A stretch of 64,000 nt of DNA from Alkalihalobacterium alkalinitrilicum (GTDB lineage: Bacteria; Bacillota; Bacilli; Bacillales; Bacillaceae_F). The translations under genes and the position numbers were made by a program. The DNA lies in contig NZ_KV917368.1 in the NCBI RefSeq assembly GCF_002019605.1, positions 4,881,070 to 4,945,069 on the forward strand. Reading direction: 5' to 3'. Shown here in pieces: positions 17,615 to 26,386 of this stretch. The first letter of the stretch is position 1, and every line of letters starts with the position of its first letter. Below the pieces are notes generated by a model. That model was given only the letters and a program-made list of their open reading frames with translations. It was not told the DNA's origin and ran no database searches.

Positions 17615-18535
17615 ATGAAGCGAGCAATCGTGACAGGAGCTTTAGGTTTCATTGGCTTCCACTTATGTTCGAAATTAATAGAAGAAGGTATAGAAGTGTA
17701 TGGAATAGATTCTAAGATTAATACAGCACAACAAAGCCAAGCAGATGAAAGACTTTTGTATATGGGCAGAAATTCGTTGTTTCACTATATTCCACAGCCA
17801 GTGGAAAGTATAGACTTTTCAGCGATTTTAACGAATGATACAGTGATATTTCATCTTGCTGCATCGACTCAAACTGATAACCAATGGAAGATACTACGAG
17901 AGACAATCCATCACAATGTAAAAGCGACAGAGCATTTAATTAAAGCAGTGACGGGAAAAGGAAGAATCGTTTTTACTTCAACGGTGCAAGTATATGGAGA
18001 AAGAACAGGGATAATTACTGAACGAACGCCATCTAATCCAATAAATCCGTATGGGCTAACGAAAATGGCTGGTGAATCATTACTTCTCCAACAAAGCAAA
18101 AAAAATAATATAGAAGTAGTTATTGTGAGGCTTCCAACGGTGTACGGTCCTTTTCAACGAGAAGATATGGCGTATCATCAATTATTGAAGGCAAAATTAC
18201 AAAAAAAAACTTTCCCTGAAATTGTCGACCGATCAACATATGATATATTATATATAGAAGATGTGGTTCATGGTTTATTATTAGCTGGAGAAACAACGCA
18301 TGTAAATGAAGTATATAATTTATCATCTGGAATGAAAAGGCAGTGGTTTAAAGGTAAAGAGCTTATTACAGGTAAAAAAGATATTGGGTGGCGTAACATT
18401 CGTGATGAAGTGTTTATTTCGAATGAGAAAGTGACAAAAAAACTTGGTTTTAAAGAAAAGACTTCAATTCAAAAAGGAATTAAAGAACAGGAAGAATTCA
18501 TTAAAAAATCGTTAAAACTAAAGAGATTACCGTAA
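17615..18535 (+). CDS. NAD-dependent epimerase/dehydratase-like protein, 306 aa
   Basis: An extended short-chain dehydrogenase/reductase. The NAD motif is VTGALGFIGFHL (GxxGxxG form, residues 8-14), and the catalytic pair is Tyr146-xxx-Lys150 in NPYGLTKMAGE, with the Ser/Thr in TSTVQVYGE. The VRLPTVYGP motif and the later ILYIEDVVHGLLLA stretch are usual in nucleotide-sugar epimerases. It is positioned like yjaV, between the YjaU-like gene and med. The sugar substrate is not known. No ligand partner genes are adjacent. Confidence 0.85.
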   Translation: MKRAIVTGALGFIGFHLCSKLIEEGIEVYGIDSKINTAQQSQADERLLYMGRNSLFHYIPQPVESIDFSAILTNDTVIFHLAASTQTDNQWKILRETIHHNVKATEHLIKAVTGKGRIVFTSTVQVYGERTGIITERTPSNPINPYGLTKMAGESLLLQQSKKNNIEVVIVRLPTVYGPFQREDMAYHQLLKAKLQKKTFPEIVDRSTYDILYIEDVVHGLLLAGETTHVNEVYNLSSGMKRQWFKGKELITGKKDIGWRNIRDEVFISNEKVTKKLGFKEKTSIQKGIKEQEEFIKKSLKLKRLP

Positions 18536-18624
18536 TAACGGTCAATATTGGTAACTTCCATTGCTTCCCTTCTATTAAATTATTAGGTAAAATTAATAGG
18601 AGTATGAAGTAATGGAGGATACAA

Positions 18625-18789
18625 TTGAATACAAAGTCTGTTGTTATAGGTTTTTTCATATTTTCAATAACTACAATTACGATGTATCTTGTAATCGATT
18701 ATATTACGAAGTGGAATGATGGAATTAAAGTTATAATCGCTTTAGTAATAGGTTTTTTATTGGAGTATTTGTATCGTAAGAGGAACTAG
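18625..18789 (+). CDS. Small membrane protein, 54 aa, TTG start
   Basis: TTG at 18625 follows ATGGAGGATACAA, a good ribosome site. The product has two hydrophobic helices (about residues 5-23 and 33-48) joined by a short DYITKWNDG loop and ends LYRKRN. No family recognised. It lies between the epimerase and med and may be cotranscribed with either. Confidence 0.6.
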   Translation: MNTKSVVIGFFIFSITTITMYLVIDYITKWNDGIKVIIALVIGFLLEYLYRKRN

Positions 18790-18855
18790 AAAGGATTACA
18801 ACATGTCAAATGGTTAGTGTAGTATTTTATAACATTTGGCTAAGGTGACTATTTT

Positions 18856-19812
18856 ATGAGAAAATTACATTTCTTTTTAATTCTAATTGTTATATTGGTG
18901 ATAAGTGGATGTTCTAATAATCCTACAGCATCAAATTTAAAAAAAGTGGGTCTATTATTAGAAGACACAATCGATGATAAAGGGTGGAATTTTAAAGGGT
19001 ATCAAGGTTTATTAAAAATTCATTCCGATTTAAATGTAGATGTTTATTTTAATGAAGAGATTAATACTTTATCGAAAGTACAAGCTGCAATAAGTGAACT
19101 AGATGAAAAAGACGTGAATTTGATCTTCGGTCATGGGCGTATTTTTGCAGAGTACTTTAATGAGATTAGTAAGAATTATCCACATATCCACTTTGTCAGT
19201 TTTAATGGTGAAGTTTCAGGAGAAAATGTGACTAGCTTGCACTTTAACAGTCATGCTATGGGTTTTTTTGCAGGAATGGTTGCTGCCAAGATGACGCAGT
19301 CTAACAAAGTGGGTATCATTGCGGCCTATTCTTGGCAACCTGAAGTAGATGGTTTTATGAAAGGTGTAGAATATCAAAATAATACAATTGATGTGAAAGT
19401 TGATTACGTTAAAGATTGGGGAGATGTTGATACAGCACTACAATTTTTGGCCAATATGAATAAGGATGGCATTGACGTATATTATCCAGCAGGAGACGGA
19501 TATCACATAGCTGTCATTGAAGAAGTGAAGAATAACGGTCAATTTGCGATTGGTTTTGTAAGTGACCAATCTGATATAGGAGGATCTACCGTATTAACAA
19601 GCACGGTTCAACATGTAGATCATCTCTACCAAGTCGTTGCTGAACATTTTAGTCGAGGAGAGCTAGCTGCTGGTAATTTATATTATGATTTTGCCGATGG
19701 AGTAATAACGTTAGGTGAATTCAGTTCAGTGGTACCTGAAGAATTTCAAGCTGAAATTCGTGAAGCGATTGAATACTATATTATTTCGGGAAAACTACCA
19801 AAAGAAGAATAA
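18856..19812 (+). CDS. med: Med-like BMP-family lipoprotein (competence regulator)
   Basis: A substrate-binding-protein-like lipoprotein of the basic membrane protein family. Its signal ends in ISGC with Cys19. The two-lobed fold is suggested by VGLLLEDTIDDKGWN, NLIFGHGRIFAEYF and VGIIAAYSWQPEVDGFMKG. In B. subtilis, Med activates comK expression and sits directly before comZ, exactly as here; no transporter genes accompany it, which fits a regulatory rather than uptake role. comZ follows after 18 bases. The identification rests on family plus synteny. Confidence 0.85.
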   Translation: MRKLHFFLILIVILVISGCSNNPTASNLKKVGLLLEDTIDDKGWNFKGYQGLLKIHSDLNVDVYFNEEINTLSKVQAAISELDEKDVNLIFGHGRIFAEYFNEISKNYPHIHFVSFNGEVSGENVTSLHFNSHAMGFFAGMVAAKMTQSNKVGIIAAYSWQPEVDGFMKGVEYQNNTIDVKVDYVKDWGDVDTALQFLANMNKDGIDVYYPAGDGYHIAVIEEVKNNGQFAIGFVSDQSDIGGSTVLTSTVQHVDHLYQVVAEHFSRGELAAGNLYYDFADGVITLGEFSSVVPEEFQAEIREAIEYYIISGKLPKEE

Positions 19813-19830
19813 AATTATGAGGTGAATGTA

Positions 19831-20019
19831 ATGAATGTAAATCCAGAATTACAAATGAAGTTTATGCAAATTGCAATGAAATACATACCTGAAGGAAAAG
19901 CGATCCTTGATGAAAAAGGGATTGAACTGAACATGGAAGATTTACAACCGATGGTTAATATGTTAGTAAAAGTAATGAATGAAGCATATGAATTAGGAAA
20001 AGAAGAAAGTAGCAATTAA
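19831..20019 (+). CDS. comZ: ComZ, ComG operon inhibitor
   Basis: A 62-residue helical protein beginning MNVNPELQMKFMQIAMKYIPE, with the family stretch KGIELNMEDLQP and the tail MNEAYELGKEE. B. subtilis ComZ represses the comG operon for the DNA-uptake pseudopilus and lies after med. AGGTG precedes the ATG at 19831 by seven bases; a GTG nine bases earlier overlaps this site and was rejected. A med-comZ operon is likely. Confidence 0.88.
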   Translation: MNVNPELQMKFMQIAMKYIPEGKAILDEKGIELNMEDLQPMVNMLVKVMNEAYELGKEESSN

Positions 20020-20104
20020 AAATTTGCATAAATCGGACAGGCTCATTGAGGAGGGCGAGTACATAGGATAAGTAGTGAAAACATGATGGAAGGAGTTTTC
20101 CAAA

Positions 20105-20371
20105 ATGAACTACTATCCGATGTACCGAGATGGTTCAGGTCATGGCCATGGCCATCATCGTCACTTTCCAGTACTACCGTTTTTAGCTGGATTAGCAGTT
20201 AGTCCTTTCTTATTTGGTGGATTTGGTGGCGGAGCTTATGGTGGCCCATATTACGGTCCACAGTTTGGCCCGAGTTATGGTCCGCAATTCGGTCCGAGTT
20301 ATGGCCCGCAATTTGGCCCGAGTTTCGGTCCACAGTTTGGTCCAACCCCTTATGGCGGAGGATTTTGGTAA
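20105..20371 (+). CDS. Gly/Pro/Tyr-rich tandem-repeat protein, 88 aa
   Basis: It begins MNYYPMYRDG followed by a His/Gly stretch (GHGHGHHRHF), then a short hydrophobic segment (FLAGLAVSPFLFGG), then about six copies of an FGPxYGPQ or FGPSFGPQ unit, ending GGGFW. The composition recalls spore coat or exosporium structural proteins; this is inference. AAGGAG stands before the ATG. It lies between comZ and a long hairpin. Codons of the repeats vary, so the peptide repeat appears selected rather than freshly duplicated DNA. Confidence 0.75.
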   Translation: MNYYPMYRDGSGHGHGHHRHFPVLPFLAGLAVSPFLFGGFGGGAYGGPYYGPQFGPSYGPQFGPSYGPQFGPSFGPQFGPTPYGGGFW

Positions 20372-20384
20372 AGTTAAATAATAT

Positions 20385-20476
20385 AAAGAGGCTGACTCAT
20401 TAAAAAGTGAAAAACCCTTCAGGACCACATTGTGTGGATACCTGAAGGGCCAACACTTTGGGAGTCAGCCTCCTTT
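20385..20476. repeat. Three-tier nested hairpin, GGCTGACTC family (copy B); bidirectional terminator
   Basis: The outer arms AAAGAGGCTGACTC (20385-20398) and GAGTCAGCCTCCTTT (20462-20476) pair with one bulge. Inside are AAAGTG/CACTTT, then CCCTTCAGG/CCTGAAGGG, then CCACA-TTG-TGTGG. Runs of T or A flank it on both sides. It separates two convergent genes, so it can end transcription in both directions. It shares its ends with copies at 1276-1398 and 62253-62366. Confidence 0.75.
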
Positions 20477-20741
20477 ATTTTTTGTTAGAGAAAAATGATT
20501 GTAAGTTAGAGAGCATAGGTGAAAGTTTTGAAAGGTAAGGACCGACGACTTGAGCAATTTCCATAATATATTCTATTTGGCTTTTTTCTTGATTTGCTTC
20601 TTGCTGATTTGTAGTCTCTTCATTGTCGGATGAGTTTGACGAAGGTTCTTCTGTATTTTCACTTTGTGATCTTGGTTTTCCGAACATTAATTGATCAAAG
20701 AAATCTCCTTGATTTTCAGGTGATTTTTTTTCTTGTTCCAT
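20475..20741 (-). CDS. Hypothetical hydrophilic protein, 88 aa
   Basis: No family recognised. The first 50 residues are a disordered Glu/Ser/Asn/Gln-rich tract (with SSNSSDNEETTNQQEA); the last 30 form an amphipathic helix (YIMEIAQVVGPYLSKLSPML). GGAGG lies eight bases before the ATG. It converges with the Gly/Pro/Tyr repeat gene and shares its terminator, which overlaps the stop codon. A spore-related role is possible given the style of both neighbours, but nothing proves it. Confidence 0.6.
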   Translation of the reverse strand: MEQEKKSPENQGDFFDQLMFGKPRSQSENTEEPSSNSSDNEETTNQQEANQEKSQIEYIMEIAQVVGPYLSKLSPMLSNLQSFFSNKK

Positions 20742-20884
20742 AGATAAAGCCTCCTTGCATTGAAATTTTCCCCAAAAAAGTATTGTTATTTTAACTACCC
20801 CTTATAGTAATAGATATGCTAGTACATAATAATAGGTGTTTAGTTGAAACACCCATTTTAATATAGAGAGAAATTGTAGGAATA

Positions 20885-20931
20885 TAGACAATACATGATT
20901 TTTAAGATAAAATTAGTACTAGGTCATAATA
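20885..20931 (+). promoter_or_regulatory. fabH promoter with FapR-like operator
   Basis: TAGACA (20885-20890), a 17-base spacer and TAAAAT (20908-20913) form a sigma-A-like promoter. Directly over and after the -10 lies ATTAGTACTAGGTCATAATA (20912-20931), which resembles the FapR operator (ATTAGTAC core). FapR with malonyl-CoA controls fabHA-fabF in B. subtilis. Operator use here is inferred. Confidence 0.6.
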
Positions 20932-20987
20932 ATTGATAGTAAGTATCTATAGATATGAAGTATTGTCATTGTTAAGGGGGAAGGAAT

Positions 20988-21932
20988 ATGGAAAAGAAGA
21001 TCAATGCTGGAATACTTGGTATGGGAAGCTTTTTAGGAGATCGAGTAGTAACTAATGCAGAATTTGAAAAGATGTTAGATACATCAGATGAGTGGATCAG
21101 AACAAGGACAGGAATTGAAGAAAGACGATTTGCTTCTGAAAACATTAATACTTCTCATATGGCGTTTGCAGCAGCAAAAGAAGCAATTGAAAATTCAGGA
21201 ATTGCACCTGAAGATATTGATTTAATATTAGTGGCAACGGTTACACCTGACATGCCGTTTCCGTCAGTTTCAGCAATGATACAAGATCAGCTAGGTACAA
21301 TTAATGCAGCTGCAATGGATATTAGTGCTGCGTGTGCAGGGTTTATTTATGGATTAGTAACAGCGCAGCAATTTATCACGACAGGAGCATATACAAACGT
21401 ACTCGTAGTCGGTGTTGAGAAGTTAACGAAAATAACAGACATGACTGACCGTAATACTGCTGTTCTTTTTGGAGACGGTGCAGGTGCGGCTGTGTTAGGT
21501 CCTGTATCAGAAGGCAAAGGTATTCTATCCTTTGAACTAGGTGCAGATGGTAGAGGTGCGATGCACATTCATCAAAAGAAACACCTTTACATGAATGGAC
21601 GTGAAGTCTTTAAATTTGCTGTTCGCCAAATGGGTGAATCTTCTTTAAAAGTACTTGATAAAGCAGGTCTAACAAAAGAAGATGTTGACTATTTAGTGCC
21701 ACATCAAGCTAATATTCGAATTATGGAAGCTTCTCGTGAAAGATTAGAACTTCCAATTGAAAAAATGGCTGTAACAGTTAATAAATACGGAAACACATCC
21801 TCTTCTTCAATTCCAATTGCATTAGTTGAGGAACTAAAAAATGGTAAAATTAAAGATGGAAGTTTGGTTGTCCTTGTTGGGTTTGGTGCTGGCCTCGTTT
21901 GGGGAGCAGTCGCAATCCGCTGGGGGCGCTAA
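20988..21932 (+). CDS. fabH: 3-oxoacyl-ACP synthase III FabH
   Basis: Condenses acetyl- or branched acyl-CoA with malonyl-ACP to start fatty-acid synthesis. The thiolase-fold triad is complete: Cys116 in SAACAGF, His239 in VPHQANIR and Asn269 in YGNTSSSS. The TRTGIEERR motif (from Thr39) and the end motif [10 protein letters not shown] are typical. Length is 314. GGGGGAAGG precedes the ATG. It forms an operon with fabF, 54 bases downstream, as fabHA-fabF in B. subtilis. Confidence 0.96.
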   Translation: MEKKINAGILGMGSFLGDRVVTNAEFEKMLDTSDEWIRTRTGIEERRFASENINTSHMAFAAAKEAIENSGIAPEDIDLILVATVTPDMPFPSVSAMIQDQLGTINAAAMDISAACAGFIYGLVTAQQFITTGAYTNVLVVGVEKLTKITDMTDRNTAVLFGDGAGAAVLGPVSEGKGILSFELGADGRGAMHIHQKKHLYMNGREVFKFAVRQMGESSLKVLDKAGLTKEDVDYLVPHQANIRIMEASRERLELPIEKMAVTVNKYGNTSSSSIPIALVEELKNGKIKDGSLVVLVGFGAGLVWGAVAIRWGR

Positions 21933-21986
21933 CCTTACAATTGAAAAACGAAGCAAATGAAGTGATTAAAGGAGAGAGAGATCGAT

Positions 21987-23225
21987 ATGAAAAGACGTGT
22001 AGTTATTACAGGATTAGGAACTGTGTCACCAATCGGTTGTGATGTTGAAACGATGTGGAATAATGCCATTACAGGTGTTTCGGGTGTTGCCCCTTTAACA
22101 CGTGTGGATGCATCCAAATTTCCTATGAAAGTTGCAGCGGAAGTTAGCGATTTTGATCCTACACAATTTATGGATAAAAAAGACGCTCGGAAAATGGACC
22201 GCTTTACTCAATTTGCGGTTGCAGCATCAATAATGGCACTAGAAGATGCTGACTTAAAAATTACGGACGAGATCGCACCTCGTGTTGGTGTTTGGATTGG
22301 GTCAGGTATCGGTGGAATGGAAACGTACGAACAACAATTCCGTATATTTGAGGAAAAAGGTTATCGTCGTGTAAGTCCTTTCTTTGTGCCAATGATGATT
22401 CCTGATATGGCTTCAGGACAAGTGTCAATTGTAACTGGTGCAAAAGGGATTAATTCTTGTTCGGTAACAGCATGTGCTTCTGGTACAAACTCAATTGGAG
22501 ATGCATTTAAAGTTATACAACGTGGAGATGCGGATTTCATGATTACAGGAGGAGCTGAAGCACCGATTACTGACATGGCGGTTGCTGGTTTCTGTGCTGC
22601 TAAAGCGATTTCGACGAATGAAGATCCGAAAAATGCATCAAGACCATTTGATTTGAACCGAGATGGCTTTGTTATGGGAGAAGGAGCTGGGATCCTTATT
22701 TTAGAGTCACTGGAGTCAGCTCAAGCGCGTGGAGCAAAAATCTATGCAGAAATCGCTGGATATGGCGCAACAGGTGATGCTTACCATGTAACAGCTCCAG
22801 CTCCAGAAGGTGAAGGCGGCGTACGAGCGATGCTCCAGGCTATTGCAGACGCTGATTTGCAACCTGAAGAATTAGATTACATGAATGCACATGGAACAAG
22901 TACTCCATATAATGATAAGTTTGAAACGATGGCTATTAAAACAGTATTTGGAGATCATGCGAAAGAGTTAGCTATTAGTTCAACAAAGTCAATGACGGGG
23001 CATTTACTAGGGGCAGCTGGGGCTGTAGAAGCAATTTTTACAGCAAAAGCGATCGAAGAAGGTATTATTCCTCCAACGATCAATTACGAAACACCTGACC
23101 CTGAATGTGATTTAGATTATGTTCCAAACGAAGCGAGAAAACAAAACATTAGAGCAGCGATTAGCAACTCTCTCGGTTTTGGTGGACATAATGCTTGCAT
23201 CGTTCTTAAGAAGTATGCTGAATAA
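21987..23225 (+). CDS. fabF: 3-oxoacyl-ACP synthase II FabF
   Basis: The elongating beta-ketoacyl-ACP synthase. Catalytic residues are Cys163 in TACASGTNS, His302 in [11 protein letters not shown] and His339 in [11 protein letters not shown]. The 412-residue length and [13 protein letters not shown] start are standard. AAAGGAGAG precedes the ATG. It is cotranscribed with fabH and ended by a strong terminator. Confidence 0.97.
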   Translation: MKRRVVITGLGTVSPIGCDVETMWNNAITGVSGVAPLTRVDASKFPMKVAAEVSDFDPTQFMDKKDARKMDRFTQFAVAASIMALEDADLKITDEIAPRVGVWIGSGIGGMETYEQQFRIFEEKGYRRVSPFFVPMMIPDMASGQVSIVTGAKGINSCSVTACASGTNSIGDAFKVIQRGDADFMITGGAEAPITDMAVAGFCAAKAISTNEDPKNASRPFDLNRDGFVMGEGAGILILESLESAQARGAKIYAEIAGYGATGDAYHVTAPAPEGEGGVRAMLQAIADADLQPEELDYMNAHGTSTPYNDKFETMAIKTVFGDHAKELAISSTKSMTGHLLGAAGAVEAIFTAKAIEEGIIPPTINYETPDPECDLDYVPNEARKQNIRAAISNSLGFGGHNACIVLKKYAE

Positions 23226-23230
23226 ATAAA

Positions 23231-23276
23231 AAAGTGCCAGTTCCTTATCTGTCTAAAGGGACTGGCATTTTTTTTA
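23231..23276 (+). terminator. Terminator of fabH-fabF
   Basis: TGCCAGTTCC and GGGACTGGCA pair around a 13-base loop, followed by eight T residues. Confidence 0.9.
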
Positions 23277-23344
23277 TTTACCTTGATATGTCTTTCTTTA
23301 GAGGATGTAAGGAATTAAATCGCCATTCTGTCAATTGTGTTCTT

Positions 23345-24319
23345 CTAATCATATTGTAAAAATTGATGCAGAGCCTCTTTATTTTTTTCAATATCTATAT
23401 CAAGAACTAATCCTGCGTGCGGATATCGTTTGTCTGTAAAACTATGTTCAATTGGTATGGTGATGGTATCAATGTCTTCCACGGGGTTAAGGAAAAAGTC
23501 CTTCCCTAAGCTTAAAACTTTCCTCGTATTCATATTTGTATCAATGTAGGGTTCGATCGAACCAATGAGTTGCGGGACTTTTGTAACACCGCGAATCGTT
23601 AGCATTTCATCTTTCAAAGTGGAAAGCACTTCTTGTTGGCGGCGAACTCGTCCAAAATCATTTTCATGGTCATCGCGAAAACGAACATATCTTAACGTAT
23701 CTTTACCATTTACAATTTGTTTACCTGGTTCAAAGTGTAATTTTATCGATGGTTTATACATTCGATGTTCAACGTTAATCTCAATACCATTTGGTGCTAT
23801 TGTATCGACGATTCGCTCAAAACCATCAAAGTTAACCATCGCGTAATAATGGAGATCAATGTCAAAATTTTCTTTTATGGTCCTTCTTAAGAGTTCGGGA
23901 CCACCGAGAAAAAAAGAAGCATTAATCTTGTTCGGTTGATGATCAGGTATCGCAACATAACTATCTCGCATAATTGAAGCCACTTTCGCAGTTCCTTGAT
24001 TAGGATGGTATTGAGCAATCATAATCGTGTCTGTTCGTGAACGATCTCCTTCTGCTTTGTCTACCCCAATTAAAAGAATATGTACAGGCCCATTTTTCTC
24101 TTGAACTTCTGCATGAAAAGGAATGGCTTCTTGATCTTTTATAACTAGAGAAGCAGATTCTTCAAGTGTTTCTAATGAATTTTTCCGTGCGTTTTCATAT
24201 CCAATTTTTCCATAAGCTCCAAAAGCTATCAAAAGTAGGAATGTGAGTGAAATGAGAATGGTAATCCGTTTTCTCCATTTATATTGTTTGTTTCGTTTTC
24301 TATAATCACGTGAACTCAT
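23345..24319 (-). CDS. LCP-family (LytR-CpsA-Psr) cell-wall ligase, 324 aa
   Basis: A membrane-anchored enzyme that transfers teichoic acid or other glycopolymers to peptidoglycan. A basic cytoplasmic tail (SSRDYRKRNKQYKWRKR) precedes one transmembrane helix at about residues 20-38. The extracellular LCP domain shows LLIGVDKAEGDRSRTDTI, RDSYVAIP and the Arg motif RFRDDHENDFGRVRRQQ. I start it at 24319 because AGGAGGGG lies upstream; an earlier in-frame ATG overlaps that ribosome site. Which LCP paralogue (TagT/U/V-like) it is cannot be told. Confidence 0.9.
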   Translation of the reverse strand: MSSRDYRKRNKQYKWRKRITILISLTFLLLIAFGAYGKIGYENARKNSLETLEESASLVIKDQEAIPFHAEVQEKNGPVHILLIGVDKAEGDRSRTDTIMIAQYHPNQGTAKVASIMRDSYVAIPDHQPNKINASFFLGGPELLRRTIKENFDIDLHYYAMVNFDGFERIVDTIAPNGIEINVEHRMYKPSIKLHFEPGKQIVNGKDTLRYVRFRDDHENDFGRVRRQQEVLSTLKDEMLTIRGVTKVPQLIGSIEPYIDTNMNTRKVLSLGKDFFLNPVEDIDTITIPIEHSFTDKRYPHAGLVLDIDIEKNKEALHQFLQYD

Positions 24320-24522
24320 ACTATTCGGCCCCCTCCTCATCGCATCCAGAAAAAAATTAAATAAGATTAACAATTGAGTAAAAGCTAAATTATAAAAATA
24401 ATTTATATAAATTGACGTTATGTTTGTTCTTAAGTAAAGTAAATAAGGTTAATTTAGTATTAGTATTTGTTGATTTTTATTACGTATCAAAAAAATTTTT
24501 GGAACTAAGTGTTGGAGGAATT

Positions 24523-25809
24523 ATGAACATTACTAAAATATTTGAACAAAAACGAATAGCATCAGCTTTACAGACAGTTAATTTGATCCAACCACAAACA
24601 GATATTATTGTTCCGATCGCAGTAGGGGAACCCCCTGGATTATTAGATGCACTACCAAAAGCTGATCACCTAAAGGGAAATCGATTGTTTCAAATGCTTT
24701 CGCTGCGACCTGTATTACAAACGAACAAAGATAAATTAAACATTGTATCAATGTTTTTAAACAAGGATGAACGGCGAGCTTTTTATGAACATCAAATTGA
24801 TTTATTACCAAACCATTTTTCAGACTTACCGTATATACTGAATGAAATTACTTCAAATCGGGTATTGATGGTTGCAGTTTCGCCAATGGATGAAAATGGA
24901 TATTTCTCTCTCGGCACGAATTGTGATTATATTTCTTTTTTTATGGACAAAAGCGTAATGATTATTGTAGAAGTTAACGAATATATGCCAAGAACGTATG
25001 GAAAAAACCAAATTCATATTAGTCAAGTCGATGCTATCTTTGAAAACCATCAACCGTTACCAGAAACACCGTCAATACCAGTCCGTGAAGAGGATAAAAT
25101 TATTGGTAATTCAATCGCAGAATTGATTAAAAACGGTGATACATTACAAATTGGCTTTGGAGCAATCCCAAACGCTATAATGAATGATTTAAAGTCTTAC
25201 CAAGATTTAACGATTTTTACGGAAATGATTCCAGATCAAGTCGTGGATCTTTTTGAAAGTAGTGCTATCTCTAATCGGAATAATCCACTAGCCCCTGGGA
25301 AAATGACGGCGACATTTGCGTATGGAACGAAACGACTTTATGATTTTATGCATGAAAATAAAAATGTGTTTATGTTGCCAGTAGATGAATCCAATAATGT
25401 CCGTTATATTGCCAGTATCGACCGAATTGTAACAATCAATGCAACTGTGGAAGTAGATTTCCTTGGTCAATGTAATTCAGAAACGATTGGTGGAAGATAT
25501 TACTCTTCTACAGGAGGACAAGGTGATTTTGGAATTGGTGCTCGAATGGCAAAAGAAGGTAGAGGGGTGATTTGTTTACATTCCACTGCAAAAAATGGAG
25601 AAATCTCCAAGATTGTTCCTACTTTACCGAATGGAGCAGTTGTTACGACATCGAAAAACGATGTTGATTATGTTGTTACGGAATATGGGGTTGCAAAACT
25701 AAGAGGAAAAACAATTCGTGAGCGAACAAAAAATCTAATTGAAATCGCTCATCCGAAATTTAGAGAAGAGTTAACTTATGAAGCGAAGAAGATGGGCTTT
25801 TTAATCTAA
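24523..25809 (+). CDS. Acetyl-CoA hydrolase/transferase family CoA transferase, 428 aa
   Basis: A family I CoA transferase of the acetyl-CoA hydrolase/4-hydroxybutyrate CoA-transferase type. The glutamate expected to form the CoA thioester is Glu234 in IFTEMIPDQ. The nucleotide-like loop IGFGAIPNAIM (210-220) and the C-terminal STGGQGDFGIGARMA with the LRGKTIRERTKNLI tail are conserved. TTGGAGGAATT precedes the ATG at 24523; the open frame upstream lacks a ribosome site. The acid substrate is unknown. It is monocistronic. Confidence 0.88.
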   Translation: MNITKIFEQKRIASALQTVNLIQPQTDIIVPIAVGEPPGLLDALPKADHLKGNRLFQMLSLRPVLQTNKDKLNIVSMFLNKDERRAFYEHQIDLLPNHFSDLPYILNEITSNRVLMVAVSPMDENGYFSLGTNCDYISFFMDKSVMIIVEVNEYMPRTYGKNQIHISQVDAIFENHQPLPETPSIPVREEDKIIGNSIAELIKNGDTLQIGFGAIPNAIMNDLKSYQDLTIFTEMIPDQVVDLFESSAISNRNNPLAPGKMTATFAYGTKRLYDFMHENKNVFMLPVDESNNVRYIASIDRIVTINATVEVDFLGQCNSETIGGRYYSSTGGQGDFGIGARMAKEGRGVICLHSTAKNGEISKIVPTLPNGAVVTTSKNDVDYVVTEYGVAKLRGKTIRERTKNLIEIAHPKFREELTYEAKKMGFLI

Positions 25810-25813
25810 ATAG

Positions 25814-25842
25814 AAGGCTGACGTAATGTCAGCCTCTTATTT
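25814..25842. terminator. Bidirectional terminator, GGCTGAC stem
   Basis: AGGCTGAC (25815-25822) and GTCAGCCT (25828-25835) pair across GTAAT, with T-rich sequence after it. It lies between the convergent CoA-transferase and SigY-type operons and uses the same GGCTGAC core as the long hairpins. Confidence 0.8.
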
Positions 25843-26046
25843 GGTACGAAGTTTTTGAACGAGTAATCTAGACCATAATAAATATACAATTAATGGTATA
25901 GGAGCATGAATTAGTCCCCATATGCCCCAAAACCACCGTCGGTGCCCACGTCGTTTTGCATCAATAAATAACCACGTGCTTTGTATGATAAGAATTGTTG
26001 CAATCATGAGCCAATGATAAATTGTTAAGTCTTTTAGCTCATTCAT
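25837..26046 (-). CDS. Small membrane protein of SigY-type operon (YxlD/YxlE-like), 69 aa
   Basis: Two hydrophobic helices (about residues 11-28 and 39-60) flank a basic loop with DAKRRGHRRWFWG, a layout similar to the phospholipase-D N-terminal small membrane proteins. It is the last gene of the sigma factor operon, with its start overlapping the preceding gene by eight bases. In the B. subtilis sigY operon small membrane proteins also follow the sigma and anti-sigma genes and help hold the sigma factor inactive; a similar role is inferred. Confidence 0.65.
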   Translation of the reverse strand: MNELKDLTIYHWLMIATILIIQSTWLFIDAKRRGHRRWFWGIWGLIHAPIPLIVYLLWSRLLVQKLRTK

Positions 26047-26386
26047 TTTGGTAACCCTTTCTTATCGACCAATTTTTTCTTAAAGAATAGTAAAAGTATC
26101 CAATTAAACAAGCAACAATGGCAATTTGTCCCATAAATATAACAATAAAGAAATTAGCATAACTCCACAATACAAGGGCTATCACAAAGATAGCAATACC
26201 CCAGAACAGAAGTAACTCTTGATAAAGTTTTTTCTTTTGATTGGTTTGAACCGTTTCAACTAGCTGTTCAAGTTCCAGAATTGAAGGGGGAGTTACTTCG
26301 AAATTTTGTTCAAGTTTATTTAATGAATTGTGGATCTCTTGTTCAAACGGTTCAAGTTTTTTTTCAGTGTCCTTTTGATTATTCAT
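26039..26386 (-). CDS. Probable anti-sigma membrane protein (YxlC/DUF5345-like), 115 aa
   Basis: The N-terminal 55 residues are soluble and helical (with VTPPSILELEQLVETVQ); two membrane helices follow at about residues 60-77 and 80-98, and a basic tail ends the protein. Coupled overlaps of eight bases on both sides place it between an ECF sigma factor and another membrane protein. This is the layout of YxlC, the SigY anti-sigma protein. It would bind the sigma factor at the membrane. Confidence 0.7.
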   Translation of the reverse strand: MNNQKDTEKKLEPFEQEIHNSLNKLEQNFEVTPPSILELEQLVETVQTNQKKKLYQELLLFWGIAIFVIALVLWSYANFFIVIFMGQIAIVACLIGYFYYSLRKNWSIRKGYQNE

